Positions 8,595 through 17,570 are shown, numbered from the stretch's first letter. The stretch is 64,000 bases of DNA from Cellulomonas cellasea (GCF_030372105.1 NZ_JAUDBQ010000008.1:62001-126000), one strand, 5' to 3'. Notes: generated from the letters alone by a model not told the origin. Numbers and translations: made by a program.

Positions 8595-8712
8595 GTAGCG
8601 GTTGCCCGGCTGCGTCCGGGCACGGGTCGCGCCCCATTCCGGGTTGTGCGCCCGCCCCCGGACCAAAACTTCGCCGCGCTGCGGCGTGTCAAGACCGAAT
8701 CAGGAGAACACC

Positions 8713-8904
8713 GTGGCTGCCAACTGCGAAGTCTGCGCCAAGGGCCCGAGCTTCGGGCACAGCATCTCGCACTCTCACGTGCGGACGAAGCGTCGCTGGA
8801 ACCCGAACATCCAGCGGGTGCGCGCCGTCGTCGCGGGGACCCCGAAGCGGCTCTACGTCTGCACGTCGTGCCTCAAGGCCGGCAAGGTGCAGCGCGCCAT
8901 CTGA
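8713..8904 (+). CDS. rpmB: 50S ribosomal protein L28
   Basis: L28 is a structural protein of the large ribosomal subunit. The 63-residue product begins VAANCEVCAKGPSFGHSISH and ends with CTSCLKAGKVQRAI. The two CxxC pairs show this is the zinc-binding (C+) paralogue type rather than the zinc-free one induced under zinc limitation. GTG 8713 is preceded at 7-11 nt by AGGAGA. A strong terminator follows 16 nt after the stop, so it is monocistronic. It is divergent from the FakA-like gene, an arrangement common in Actinobacteria and Firmicutes. Confidence 0.97.
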   Translation: MAANCEVCAKGPSFGHSISHSHVRTKRRWNPNIQRVRAVVAGTPKRLYVCTSCLKAGKVQRAI

Positions 8905-8920
8905 GCTTTCCCGTTTCGCC

Positions 8921-8956
8921 ACGAAGGCCCGTGAGGAGATCCTCACGGGCCTTCGT
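8921..8956 (+). terminator. rpmB terminator
   Basis: Perfect 16-bp stem: ACGAAGGCCCGTGAGG at 8921-8936 with CCTCACGGGCCTTCGT at 8941-8956 and a 4-nt loop, 16 nt after the rpmB stop. No long U tract, as is usual in high-GC actinobacteria. Confidence 0.8.
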
Positions 8957-9003
8957 GCTGCTCAGGCCTGATGCGCCGAGGGGCGATGTGGCAGGGTGAG
9001 GGC

Positions 9004-9528
9004 ATGCCGGACGATCTCGACGAGGTGGCCATCCGCATCGCCCTGGTGGACGACGCGCCCGCGATCGCCCGAGTCCACGTGCGGTCGTGGCAGGAGGCCT
9101 ACGAGAGCATCGTGCCCGCCGCGCACCTGGCCTCGCTCGACCCGCAGACCCGCGCCGAGGAGTGGGCGCGCCACCTGGAGACCGGCCCGCACGACCATGT
9201 GCGGACGTGGATCGCCGAGTCGCAGGGCACGCTGCTCGGCTTCGTGACGGTCGGCCCCAGCCGCGACGAGGACGCCCGCCCCCGCGAGCGCGAGATCTAC
9301 TCGATGTACCTCGATCCCGGGACGTGGGGCCACGGCGTCGCCCGTCACCTGGCCCGCACTGTGGTGCAAGAGGTCGGTGGCGCGTTCCCGCTGTCGCTGT
9401 GGGTGCTCGCCGAGAACGAGCGTGCCCGCCACTTCTTCCGCCGCAACGGCTTCCAGGCCGACGGCACCGAGCGCTTCGAGGACGTGGGCGGAGCCGAGTT
9501 GCTCCAGGTCCGCTACCGCCGCGGCTGA
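9004..9528 (+). CDS. GNAT family N-acetyltransferase
   Basis: A 174-residue GNAT fold protein. The N-terminal VAIRIALVDDAPAIARVHVRSWQEAY is the usual strand-helix opening, and the acetyl-CoA binding region reads YLDPGTWGHGVARHLA (the Q/RxxGxG/A loop as TWGHGVA) followed by LWVLAENERARHFFRRNGF. The natural acceptor cannot be inferred; small amines, amino acids or antibiotics are all possible for this type. ATG 9004 was preferred over an in-frame ATG 33 nt upstream because AGGGTGAGGG lies just before it and homologous folds begin there. It converges with thiL with a gap of 4 nt. Confidence 0.8.
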   Translation: MPDDLDEVAIRIALVDDAPAIARVHVRSWQEAYESIVPAAHLASLDPQTRAEEWARHLETGPHDHVRTWIAESQGTLLGFVTVGPSRDEDARPREREIYSMYLDPGTWGHGVARHLARTVVQEVGGAFPLSLWVLAENERARHFFRRNGFQADGTERFEDVGGAELLQVRYRRG

Positions 9529-9532
9529 CGAC

Positions 9533-10516
9533 CTACCGGGCGAAGTGGTCCCACCCCGAGCCCTCGACCTCCGGCGCGCTGCCGCCGACGGTCACTGACG
9601 CGCTCCCGTCGCCGGGCAGCACCCGCCCGACGCGTCGGAACGGCGCCGGCAACGCCGTCCCCGCCGGGAACGTGGCCAGCAGCCCGTGGTCCTCGCCGCC
9701 GGTGAGGACCCAGCCGCGCGCGTCGGCCACCAACGCGTCGGCGACGGCGGCCAGGCGGTCGAGATCGGCGGCGAACGCCTGCTCCACGGGGTCCAGGTCG
9801 ATCCGCACGCCGCTCGGCCCGGCGATCCGCCCCGCGTCGCGCAGCAGCCCGTCCGAGACGTCCAGCATCGCGCTCGCCCCGGCCCGCGCGGCCGCGGCGC
9901 CCGCGCCCACCGGGGGGTCGGGGCGCAGGTAGGAGTCGACCAGCCCGGGGTCCAGGTCGGCGCGGTCCGCGGCCAGCAGGGCCAGGCCTGCGGCGGATCG
10001 CCCGCGCACACCCGCGTGGGCGACGACGTCGCCGGGGCGCGCGCCCGATCGGCGCACCGGGACCCGCCCCTCGAGGTCGCCCAGCACCGTCACGGACACC
10101 ACCACCGCCGGGCCACCGGACAAGTCCCCGCCCACCACGCCGGCGCCGTGCGGGCTGGCGGCGGCGGCGAGCCCCCGCGCGAGGCCCTCCACCCAGGACG
10201 CGGGCAGGTCGGCGGGGGCGACGAGCGCCACCACCAGGGCAGTGGGGCGCGCGCCCATCGCGGCGATGTCGGCGAGGTTCTGCGCCGCCGCCCGCCAGCC
10301 GACGTCGGCGCCGCTGGACCACTCCCGGCGGAAGTGCCGGCCCTCGACCAGCACGTCCGTGGACACGACCACGTGCCCGTCCGGGGCGAGGACCACTGCC
10401 GCGTCGTCGCCCGGCGGCACCACGGTGCCCGGCGCCTGCGGCAGGTGGGGGAAGATCCGGGCGAGGATCGCGTCCTCGGACAGGTCGGCGACGGTCGGGT
10501 CGTCGGGTGAGCTCAC
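9533..10516 (-). CDS. thiL: Thiamine-monophosphate kinase
   Basis: ThiL phosphorylates thiamine monophosphate to the cofactor thiamine diphosphate, which the nearby acetolactate synthase IlvB needs. The 327-residue protein carries GDDAAVV near residue 40, STDVLVEGRHF (the metal-binding STD), AAQNLADIAAMGARP and the C-terminal DVSDGLLRDAG and LTGGEDHGLLATF motifs of the PurM/ThiL fold. GTG 10514-10516 is chosen: a TACCGT hexamer lies exactly 6 nt upstream (10523-10528), indicating a leaderless transcript beginning at that GTG. It is divergent from the DUF3515 gene, as in mycobacteria. Confidence 0.95.
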   Translation of the reverse strand: MSSPDDPTVADLSEDAILARIFPHLPQAPGTVVPPGDDAAVVLAPDGHVVVSTDVLVEGRHFRREWSSGADVGWRAAAQNLADIAAMGARPTALVVALVAPADLPASWVEGLARGLAAAASPHGAGVVGGDLSGGPAVVVSVTVLGDLEGRVPVRRSGARPGDVVAHAGVRGRSAAGLALLAADRADLDPGLVDSYLRPDPPVGAGAAAARAGASAMLDVSDGLLRDAGRIAGPSGVRIDLDPVEQAFAADLDRLAAVADALVADARGWVLTGGEDHGLLATFPAGTALPAPFRRVGRVLPGDGSASVTVGGSAPEVEGSGWDHFAR

Positions 10517-10631
10517 CGCGTCACGGTATCCCGACCCCGCGGGCCGGACGTCCCCGGGCCCGCCCAGTCCCCCGGACCCGCCCATCGACCCATGGTCGTC
10601 GGGCGCCGCCCGGTCGGGTTAGCGTGTCGGC

Positions 10632-11183
10632 GTGAACCCGGCACACCTGGGGGCAGGCATCCCCGCACGACGACGTCCTCGCCGCCGCGCGACGGCTCCC
10701 CGCCCGGCGGCCTCGCTGCTGGCCGCCGTCTCGGGGCTGAGCCTGCTGCTCGCGGGCTGCACCTCCGCGGTGTCGGTGAAGGCCGCGCCCCACGCCCAGG
10801 AGCCCGCGTGCGCGAGCATCGTGCTGGCCCTGCCCGACGTCCTCGGCGACCTCGAGCGGATGGACACCACGAGCCAGGCCAGCGCGGCCTGGGGCTCCCC
10901 CACGGCGGCCGTGGTGCTGCGCTGCGGGGTGGAGCCGCTCGGGCCCACCACCGACCGCTGCGTCACGGTGGAGACGCCGGGCGGGCCGTCGGTGGACTGG
11001 GTCACTGTCGCCGGCGAGCCCGACGCCGACGGCGCCGCTGACTGGACGTTCACCACCTACGGGCGCGAGCCCGCCGTCGAGGTCGTGGTGCCCGCAGCGG
11101 TCACCGCGAGCCACTCGACGAGTTTCGTGGACCAGTTCGGGCCGGCGATCGACCAGGTGGAGGCCACCCGGTCCTGCCTGTGA
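10632..11183 (+). CDS. DUF3515 family lipoprotein
   Basis: A 183-residue secreted lipoprotein. After an Arg-rich start, residues 27-43 are hydrophobic and end in the lipobox LLAGC, so the mature protein begins at Cys43. The exported part contains conserved-looking cysteines (EPACASI, LRCGVE, DRCVT, RSCL) that could form two disulfides. The position between thiL and ddl is the conserved location of DUF3515 proteins in Actinobacteria (from memory Rv2980). Function unknown; an envelope role is inferred from ddl and murA nearby. GTG 10632 is preceded by TAGCGT at 10620-10625 with 6 nt between, a leaderless arrangement. Confidence 0.8.
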   Translation: MNPAHLGAGIPARRRPRRRATAPRPAASLLAAVSGLSLLLAGCTSAVSVKAAPHAQEPACASIVLALPDVLGDLERMDTTSQASAAWGSPTAAVVLRCGVEPLGPTTDRCVTVETPGGPSVDWVTVAGEPDADGAADWTFTTYGREPAVEVVVPAAVTASHSTSFVDQFGPAIDQVEATRSCL

Positions 11184-11234
11184 TGGCCGCCTGGGACGGC
11201 CGCCTGTGACGAGCGCCTGTGCCGGCCGCCGAGG

Positions 11235-12392
11235 TCAGCGCAGCCCGGTGGGCCGGTGCAGCGCGAGCTGCAGCAGCTCGTCGACCAGCTGCGCATAGGG
11301 CAGCCCCGAGGCCTCCCACATGCGCGGGTACATCGAGAAGGGCGTGAAGCCGGGCATCGTGTTGATCTCGTTGACGATCACCTCGCCGGCCTCCGTGACG
11401 AACACGTCGACCCGAGCCAGCCCCTCACAGTCGACGGCCTCGAAGGTGCGCACGGCGATGTCGCGCACCTTCTCGACGATCCCGGCGGGCAGGTCGGCCG
11501 GGCAGCGCAGCTCGACATCGGCCTCGGCCAGGTACTTGGCCTCGAAGTCGTAGAAGTCGTGCTTGACGTCGGTCACCACGATCTCGCCGGGCAGCGACGC
11601 GCGCGGCCGCTCGACGCCGGGGCTGCCGAGCACCGCGCACTCGATCTCGCGGCCGACGATGGCGGCCTCGACGACCACCTTGGGGTCGTGGCGCTGCGCC
11701 TCCGCGACGGCGGCTGGCAGGTCCGCCAGGTCCGTGACGCGGGTGATGCCGAGGCTGGACCCCGCGCGCGCGGGCTTGACGAAGAGCGGCAGCCCGAGCG
11801 GCTCGACGCGTGCGAGGACGCCGTCCGGGTCGCGGTCGAGCTCGCCGGGCCGCAGCACCGTGTAGGGGCCGACCGGCAGTCCCTGCCCGGCCAGGACGAG
11901 CTTCATGTACTGCTTGTCCATCCCGACGGCTGACGCGAGCACCCCCGCGCCGACGTAGCGCAGGTCGGCCAGCTCGAGCATGCCCTGCAGCGTCCCGTCC
12001 TCGCCGAACGGCCCGTGGAGCAGCGGGAACACGACGTCGACCCGCCCGAGGTCGCGCGGCAGGCCTCCCCCGTCGAGCACGTGCACCGAGCGCTCGTCGG
12101 CGGACTGGGGCAGCAGGATGCGCTCGGGCGCGTCGGCGACCTCGGGCAGCCGGCCGTCGGTGATCGACCAGCGGTCCGGGTCGGGGTCGACGCTCACCCA
12201 GCGGCCCGTCGGCGTGATGCCGACGGCGAGCACGTCATACCTGTCGGAGTCGATCGCGCGCAGCACGCCGCCGGCGGTCGCGCAGCTGATCGCGTGCTCC
12301 CCCGATCGTCCGCCGAAGAGCAGCAGGACCCGAGGTCGCGCCGCAGTGGCAGAGGTCGGGGGGATGTCGTGGGTTCGCGCGCTCGTCTCCAT
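11235..12392 (-). CDS. ddl: D-alanine--D-alanine ligase
   Basis: Ddl joins two D-alanines using ATP for the peptidoglycan stem peptide. The 385-residue ATP-grasp protein shows LLFGGRSGEHAIS at the N-terminus, HGPFGEDGTLQG, MDKQYMKLVLAGQGLPVGP, VKPARAGSSLGI and the metal site VNEINTMPGFTPFSMYP near the end. ATG 12390-12392 is chosen; the frame is open upstream, but that would run into the divergent gene's promoter. A TAAGGT hexamer lies 8 nt upstream (12401-12406). It converges on the DUF3515 gene. With murA and gpsA nearby it forms a loose envelope-precursor neighbourhood. Confidence 0.96.
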   Translation of the reverse strand: METSARTHDIPPTSATAARPRVLLLFGGRSGEHAISCATAGGVLRAIDSDRYDVLAVGITPTGRWVSVDPDPDRWSITDGRLPEVADAPERILLPQSADERSVHVLDGGGLPRDLGRVDVVFPLLHGPFGEDGTLQGMLELADLRYVGAGVLASAVGMDKQYMKLVLAGQGLPVGPYTVLRPGELDRDPDGVLARVEPLGLPLFVKPARAGSSLGITRVTDLADLPAAVAEAQRHDPKVVVEAAIVGREIECAVLGSPGVERPRASLPGEIVVTDVKHDFYDFEAKYLAEADVELRCPADLPAGIVEKVRDIAVRTFEAVDCEGLARVDVFVTEAGEVIVNEINTMPGFTPFSMYPRMWEASGLPYAQLVDELLQLALHRPTGLR

Positions 12393-12502
12393 CGCGTGCG
12401 ACCTTACCGCGCGCCGCGGCGCAGTCCGGCCGGACCGGACATCTCGCCGCCCTCCCCGCCCGGTCGGATTGGGCGGAACCGCCGCGCGAGTAATCTGCGC
12501 GT

Positions 12503-13696
12503 ATGCCCCACGAGCCTGCCGACCTGTCCCCGTCGACCGTCGCGGTGACTGCCGGCCGCCCCGCCCGGACGCAGGGCGGCCCGCTGAACCCGCCACTCGT
12601 GCTGTCCTCGACCTACATCTCGACGGGCGTCCCCGGGCCCGACGAGCTGCTGTACGCGCGCGCCGGCACCGAGACGTGGCAGCCGTTCGAGGAGGCGCTC
12701 GCGGCGCTCGAGGGCGCGAGGCTGCCGGGCCTGGTCTTCGGCTCGGGGATGGCTGCCATCGCGGCGGCGTTCTCCCTGGTCCCGGTCGGGGGGCGCGTGG
12801 TCATGCCGCGCCACTCGTACCAGGTGACCCTCGGCTACGCCCAGGAGCTCACGGCGCGCTCCGGAGTCGACGTCGTCCTCGTGGACATCGACGACACCGC
12901 CGCGGTCCTGGCCGAGCTCGCTGCCGCCCCCACGTCGATGCTGTGGGTCGAGTCGCCCACCAACCCGATGCTGGAGGTCGCCGACCTGCCCGCGCTCGTC
13001 GCGGGCGCCCACGCCGCCGGCGCCCTGATCGCCGTGGACAACACGTTCGCCACGCCGCTGGGCCAGCGCCCGCTGTCCATGGGCGCGGACCTCGTCGTCC
13101 ACTCGGTGACCAAGTACCTCGCGGGCCACTCCGACGTCGTGCTCGGCGCGGTGCTGACCGACGACGACGCCCTGCACGCCCGTGTGCTGGCCCACCGCAC
13201 GCTGCACGGCGCCATCGCGGGGCCGTTCGAGGTGTGGCTGGCACTGCGCGGGCTGCGCACGCTGGCCCTGCGGGTGGAGCGCTCGCAGGCCACGGCCGCC
13301 GAGCTCGCCCGCCGCCTGGTGGGGCACCCGGACGTGCTCGAGGTGCGCCACCCGAGCCTGCCGGGCGACCCGGGCCACGAGCGCGCGGCGCGGCTGATGA
13401 ACGGATTCGGGTCGATTATCGGGGTGCGCCCGCGCGGCGGTGCGGACGCGGCCGACGCGGTGACCCGCGCGGTGCGGCTCTGGGCGCCCGCGACGAGCCT
13501 GGGCGGGGTCGAGTCGACGTTGGAGCGCCGGCGCCGGTTCGCCACGGAGTCGCTGACCGTGCCCGAGGACCTGCTGCGGCTGTCCGTCGGCATCGAGGAT
13601 GTCGAGGACGTGTGGCGCGACCTCGACCAGGCGTTGCGCGCGTCACGCGCCGCCGTGCCCGCCGAGGAGCCCGCAGGGGATCTCGCCGGCGCCTGA
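12503..13696 (+). CDS. Trans-sulfuration family PLP enzyme (cystathionine gamma-synthase/lyase-like)
   Basis: A 397-residue Cys/Met-metabolism PLP enzyme. The lysine that should bind PLP is K204 in SVTKYLAGHSDV, and the family segments ALEGARLPGLVFGSGMAAI, WVESPTNPMLEVAD, VDNTFATPLGQRPL and LWAPATSLGGVESTLE are all present. Synthase, beta-lyase and gamma-lyase activities cannot be told apart by eye; family names would be metB, metC or mgl. The promoter is unusually clear: TTGGGC at 12469-12474, a 16-nt spacer, TAATCT at 12491-12496, then ATG after 6 nt, so the mRNA is probably leaderless. It converges with gpsA (10-nt gap). Confidence 0.85.
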   Translation: MPHEPADLSPSTVAVTAGRPARTQGGPLNPPLVLSSTYISTGVPGPDELLYARAGTETWQPFEEALAALEGARLPGLVFGSGMAAIAAAFSLVPVGGRVVMPRHSYQVTLGYAQELTARSGVDVVLVDIDDTAAVLAELAAAPTSMLWVESPTNPMLEVADLPALVAGAHAAGALIAVDNTFATPLGQRPLSMGADLVVHSVTKYLAGHSDVVLGAVLTDDDALHARVLAHRTLHGAIAGPFEVWLALRGLRTLALRVERSQATAAELARRLVGHPDVLEVRHPSLPGDPGHERAARLMNGFGSIIGVRPRGGADAADAVTRAVRLWAPATSLGGVESTLERRRRFATESLTVPEDLLRLSVGIEDVEDVWRDLDQALRASRAAVPAEEPAGDLAGA

Positions 13697-13706
13697 GACT
13701 GGGCCG

Positions 13707-14726
13707 TCAGACCCGCTCGGCCTTGTGCGGGCGGGACAGCAGCAGGGGGGCGAGCTCCTCGACGGGCAGCCCCTCGTGCAGCACCTGCACCACCGCGTGG
13801 GTGATGGGCATCTCCACGCCCACGGACCGCGCGAGCTCGAGCACCGACCGGGAGCTCTTCACGCCCTCGGCGGTGCCACCCGTGGCCTCGAGCGCCTCGG
13901 CGAGGGTCATCCCCCGCCCCAGGTGCACGCCGAGCGTGTGGTTGCGGGAGTCGGGCGAGGCGCACGTCGCCATGAGGTCGCCCATCCCGGCCAGGCCGGG
14001 GAAGGTGGCGGGCTGCGCGCCGAGCGCGAGGCCCAGCCGGCTGATCTCGACGAGGCCGCGGGTGATCACCGTGGCCATCGTGTTGTACCCGAGGCCACGG
14101 CCCTGCGAGATGCCGACCGCGAGCGCGATGACGTTCTTCACCGCGCCGCACAGCTCGACGCCCACCACGTCGTCGTTGGTGTAAGGCCGGAAGTACGACG
14201 ACGCGCAGGCCCGCGCGACGAGTGCCGCGGTCTGCTCGCTGGTGGACGCCACGACGGTGGCGGTGGGCTGCCGTTCGGCGATCTCCCGGGCGAGGTTGGG
14301 CCCGGAGACGACGGCGACCTGGTCGGCGGGCAGGGCGAGCGCCTCCGCGACGACCTGGCTCATGCGGCGGTCGGTGGCGAGCTCGACGCCCTTCATCAGG
14401 CTGACGGCCACGGCCCCGGCCGGGAAGTGCTCGCGCAGCGGCTCGAGGGTGGCGCGGACGCTCTGCGACGGGATGGCGATGGCCACCAGGTCGGCGCCGT
14501 CGAGGACGGCCCGGGCGTCGGTGGACGCGGTCATGCCCTCGGGGAGGTCGATGCCGGGCAGGTACCGCTCGTTGCGATGCTCCTGGGTGATCGCCTCGCA
14601 GGTGGCCGCGTCACGGCCCCACAGGGCCACCTCGCAGCCCGCGTCGGCCAGCACGGCCCCGAAGGTCGTCCCCCAGCTCCCGGTGCCCAGCACCGCGGCC
14701 CGCAGGCCGGCCGCCCCGCCGCTCAT
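13707..14726 (-). CDS. gpsA: Glycerol-3-phosphate dehydrogenase [NAD(P)+]
   Basis: GpsA reduces dihydroxyacetone phosphate to sn-glycerol 3-phosphate for phospholipid synthesis. The 339-residue protein has the Rossmann motif VLGTGSWGTTFG at residues 12-23, LMKGVELAT, VSGPNLAREIA, and the catalytic region GAVKNVIALAVGI with KNV lysine. ATG 14724-14726 overlaps the plsC stop (ATGA), so the product made by GpsA and the acyltransferase using its pathway are translationally coupled. Full length and all motifs intact. Confidence 0.96.
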   Translation of the reverse strand: MSGGAAGLRAAVLGTGSWGTTFGAVLADAGCEVALWGRDAATCEAITQEHRNERYLPGIDLPEGMTASTDARAVLDGADLVAIAIPSQSVRATLEPLREHFPAGAVAVSLMKGVELATDRRMSQVVAEALALPADQVAVVSGPNLAREIAERQPTATVVASTSEQTAALVARACASSYFRPYTNDDVVGVELCGAVKNVIALAVGISQGRGLGYNTMATVITRGLVEISRLGLALGAQPATFPGLAGMGDLMATCASPDSRNHTLGVHLGRGMTLAEALEATGGTAEGVKSSRSVLELARSVGVEMPITHAVVQVLHEGLPVEELAPLLLSRPHKAERV

Positions 14727-15448
14727 GCCCCGCCCTCCTGCCGTGCGCGGCGCGGGTCGAACGTCTCGGCGGGGGCCTTCTCGTCGCGGATCTCCTCGAG
14801 CAGCGCGGTGATGGCCGCCATGACCCTGCCGGTGGCCTCGCGCAGCGTCGCGGTGTCCAGCGGCAGGTCGTAGAGATCGTCGAGCACCACGGGCGGGCCC
14901 GCCACGACGGTGACCCTCTTGGGCGGGATCGGCCGGAACACCTTGCTGTAGCGGCCGAGCACGTCCTGCGGCCCCCACTGCGCGATCGGGATGACAGGGG
15001 CGCGGGTGGTGAGGGCGAGTCGGGCGATGCCCGTCTTGCCGACCATGGGCCACAGGTCCGGGTCGCCGGTCAGGGTGCCCTCGGGGAAGACCGCGACGCA
15101 CTCCCCCTCGGCGAGCGCGGCGACGGCGGCGTCGAGGGACTGGCCGGCCTGCACCGTGTTGCGGTGCACGGGGATCTGGCCGGTGGCGGCCAGGATGCGC
15201 CCCACCACGGGGATCGTGAACAGCGACGACTTCGCGAGGATCTTCGGCGCGACGCCGTTGTCGTACAGGAAGTGCGCGAACGTCAGCGGGTCGAAGTTCG
15301 TCATGTGGTTGGCCGCGGCGATGTACCCCCCCGTGGCGGGGAGGTTCTCGACGCCTCGCCACTCACGACGCGTGATCGCCAGCAGCAGCGGCCTGATCAC
15401 GCGGGCGACGTTGCGGTAGGCGCGGTTGGATCGCTGCGGTGCTCGCAC
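14723..15448 (-). CDS. plsC: 1-acyl-sn-glycerol-3-phosphate acyltransferase family protein
   Basis: A PlsC-fold acyltransferase of about 241 residues. The HX4D catalytic motif is NHMTNFDPL near residue 54 and the substrate motif is VFPEGTLTGD near 118; GPPVVLDDLYDLP follows near the C-terminus. It should acylate lysophosphatidate (or a related lyso-lipid) at the membrane. I place the start at GTG 15446-15448; TAGCAT on the minus strand (15457-15462) lies 8 nt upstream. GTG 15454 two codons earlier is an equal alternative. It overlaps gpsA downstream, consistent with glycerolipid synthesis. Confidence 0.87.
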   Translation of the reverse strand: MRAPQRSNRAYRNVARVIRPLLLAITRREWRGVENLPATGGYIAAANHMTNFDPLTFAHFLYDNGVAPKILAKSSLFTIPVVGRILAATGQIPVHRNTVQAGQSLDAAVAALAEGECVAVFPEGTLTGDPDLWPMVGKTGIARLALTTRAPVIPIAQWGPQDVLGRYSKVFRPIPPKRVTVVAGPPVVLDDLYDLPLDTATLREATGRVMAAITALLEEIRDEKAPAETFDPRRARQEGGA

Positions 15449-15482
15449 GGTCACGGATGCTACCCGTCCAAGGCGGGAGAGC

Positions 15483-16820
15483 TCATCCGGTCCCGGCGTG
15501 GGCATCCCCGCCCCCGAGCAGGACCTCGTCTCCCTCACGCAGCGCCGCGCCCGGGAGCACCTCGACGTACCCGTCTCGCCGCGCGCCGATGTCGACGTCG
15601 AGCCGGCGCGCCTCGCCGCCCGCCGTGGGCACGAGGACGTACTGCCCGTCCTCGTCCTCCCGCACCGCGCCCTCCGGCACGACGAGGGCCTCCTCGCGCG
15701 CGACACGGCCCTCCAGGGTGACGATGACCTGCGCCCCGTCCGCGATCCCCGGCTGCGACCCCTGGGGCGCGGCGATGACGATCTCGTCGGAGCCCGCCGC
15801 GCCCGATGCGGGCTCCGACGCGCGATCAGCGGCTGCGCCGGTCGCGGCCGCCGCGTGCTGCACCGTCCCGGACATGGCGGCGGACCCGTCGAGGGCCCGC
15901 ACCTCCACCCGGTCCCCGGCGGTGAACACCGCGTGCTGCCCGGCCTGCGCGCGCACGGTGAAGATGGGCTGGCCGCCGATCAGCACGGCCACGGTCGTCT
16001 CGTCGGGGGCGAGCACCGAGCCCAGCTCCGTGATGCTCGTCACGAGCGCGCCGCTGGCGGGGACATGGGCCACCTCGTCGAGCGGCAGCCACGTGCCCGC
16101 GTCGTCGCGCGCGCGGGTGAGCTCGCGCCTGGCCTGCTCCCGGTCACGGGCCGACGGGCCGCCCGTCCCGTCCTCCTCCGCGGCCTCCTCGGCGGCCACG
16201 AGGGCGGCCCACCGGTCCTCCGCCTGCTCGAGCGCTGCGACGCGCGGCGCCTCCGGGGCAGGCTCCGCGTATCCCACTTGCGCGTACATCGCCGTGATGG
16301 CCGCCGCGGTCAGCGGGCCGAAGACGCCGTCGACCTCCCCCGTGTACAGCCCGAGCCCGCCCAGCGCCGCCTGGAGCTGGCGCACGTCCTCCCCGGTGTC
16401 CTCGGGGTACAGCGGCCGGTACAGCGGGACGTCGGTGGCCAGCGCGATGATCGGGCGCCCGGAGATCCCGATCAGCACGTTCCCGGACGAGACGATGGTC
16501 CCGACGCCCGCCGGCGCGTCCGTCACCACCAGCCGCGCGACGGGCGGGGTGAGCGCTGGCGCGTTGACGGAGATCGTCGTGGTGGCGCGCAGCGTGCCCT
16601 GCAGCGTCGGGGCCTCGCCGCCGAGCGCGCGACGCTCCACCACCGCGCGGGTCACGGGGGTGGCCTCGGGCTCGCGCTTCGCCGGCTCGGAGCGCATCGC
16701 GGGGCTGAGCAGCGCCACCGCCACGACAGCGGCGGCCATGGCCACGAGCGCCGCCGCCGTCAGCCACGCGGCGGTGCGCGAACGAGCGGAGCGGGCATGG
16801 GTCGGGACGGCCCTGCTCAT
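15483..16820 (-). CDS. Membrane-anchored efflux-adaptor-like protein with peptidoglycan-binding domain
   Basis: A 445-residue exported protein. One transmembrane segment (about residues 17-40, TAAWLTAAALVAMAAAVVAVALL) anchors it; next comes a barrel-sandwich/HlyD-like region starting ATPVTRAVVERRALGGEA, then a PG_binding_1-type helical domain (DVRQLQAALGGLGLYTGEVDGVFGPLT), a second beta-rich region and a C-terminal GEARRLDVDIGARRDGYVEVLPG block typical of membrane fusion proteins. Such adaptors are normally encoded with an ABC ATPase and an FtsX-type permease. Here neither is adjacent: plsC follows 28 nt downstream and a GNAT gene lies upstream. ATG 16818-16820 starts it; the ribosome site is weak. 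Confidence 0.75.
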   Translation of the reverse strand: MSRAVPTHARSARSRTAAWLTAAALVAMAAAVVAVALLSPAMRSEPAKREPEATPVTRAVVERRALGGEAPTLQGTLRATTTISVNAPALTPPVARLVVTDAPAGVGTIVSSGNVLIGISGRPIIALATDVPLYRPLYPEDTGEDVRQLQAALGGLGLYTGEVDGVFGPLTAAAITAMYAQVGYAEPAPEAPRVAALEQAEDRWAALVAAEEAAEEDGTGGPSARDREQARRELTRARDDAGTWLPLDEVAHVPASGALVTSITELGSVLAPDETTVAVLIGGQPIFTVRAQAGQHAVFTAGDRVEVRALDGSAAMSGTVQHAAAATGAAADRASEPASGAAGSDEIVIAAPQGSQPGIADGAQVIVTLEGRVAREEALVVPEGAVREDEDGQYVLVPTAGGEARRLDVDIGARRDGYVEVLPGAALREGDEVLLGGGDAHAGTG

Positions 16821-17026
16821 CGTCGCCCCGGGCTCCGGACCCCTGCGCCCGCTGGGGCCGTCACCGTGCGCGCTGTCGCAGTGCGCGGGCGACCCTGCCG
16901 GAGGTCGCTGCGACGGGTCGTCTGCACGGGGCCTCCCCACGCCGGAGTGCACGGACGTGGCCGGGGGGTGCCACGTCGCACGCTACCCCTGAACGGTCCG
17001 GGCGGCGCTGCGGGAGGGCCTGTGGC

Positions 17027-17566
17027 TCAGGGGTCGAGCGTCTTGGCGTGCTGCACGACGTCGACGGGCAATCCCATCGCCTCGTGCACCGCCTCCAGCC
17101 CGGTCGGCGCCCAGCCCGACCGCTCGTAGAAGCGCCGGGCCCGCGTGTTGCCGGGCATGACCCACAGGACGGCCTCACGGTGCCCCAGGCCGCGCAACTC
17201 GTCCTCGGCGGCCGCCAGGAGGGTCGGGCCCACGCCCGTGCCCCACGCGTCCGGATCGACGTAGAGCGCGTACACCTCGCCGTCGGGCACGCTCTCGAAC
17301 GCCGGCCCGGAGTTCACGAAGCCGACCACGCGCCCGTCGAGGACGCCCACGAGCAGGTGGGGCCGCAACCCGTCGGCCAGGAGCGAGTCCCACCGCCGTT
17401 GCGAGTCGGCCACGTCCAGGGCGTCCAGGAACGCGTCGGGCAGCAGGCCGCGGTAGGCGCCGAGCCACGCGGCGACGTGCACCCGGGCCAGGTCGGCCGT
17501 GTCGTCGACGCGCGCCGGGCGCACCTGCGCCCGGCGCGTGCCGCCAGCCCCCAGGGGGCCTGCCAT
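17027..17566 (-). CDS. GNAT family N-acetyltransferase
   Basis: A 179-residue GNAT protein. It opens with RPARVDDTADLARVHVAAWLGAYRGLLPD, and the acetyl-CoA loop is YVDPDAWGTGVGPTLL followed by LWVMPGNTRARRFYERSGW. It is related in pattern to the GNAT at 9 kb, suggesting two paralogues in this window. The acceptor is unknown. It starts 4 nt after the murA stop, so it is co-transcribed with murA, but nothing links it to murein chemically. Confidence 0.8.
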   Translation of the reverse strand: MAGPLGAGGTRRAQVRPARVDDTADLARVHVAAWLGAYRGLLPDAFLDALDVADSQRRWDSLLADGLRPHLLVGVLDGRVVGFVNSGPAFESVPDGEVYALYVDPDAWGTGVGPTLLAAAEDELRGLGHREAVLWVMPGNTRARRFYERSGWAPTGLEAVHEAMGLPVDVVQHAKTLDP

Positions 17567-17570
17567 GTCG

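Noticed and set aside
8602-8712. Upstream in-frame ATG that would lengthen L28 by 37 residues
   Set aside because: The added residues are not L28-like, and AGGAGA is correctly placed only for GTG 8713.
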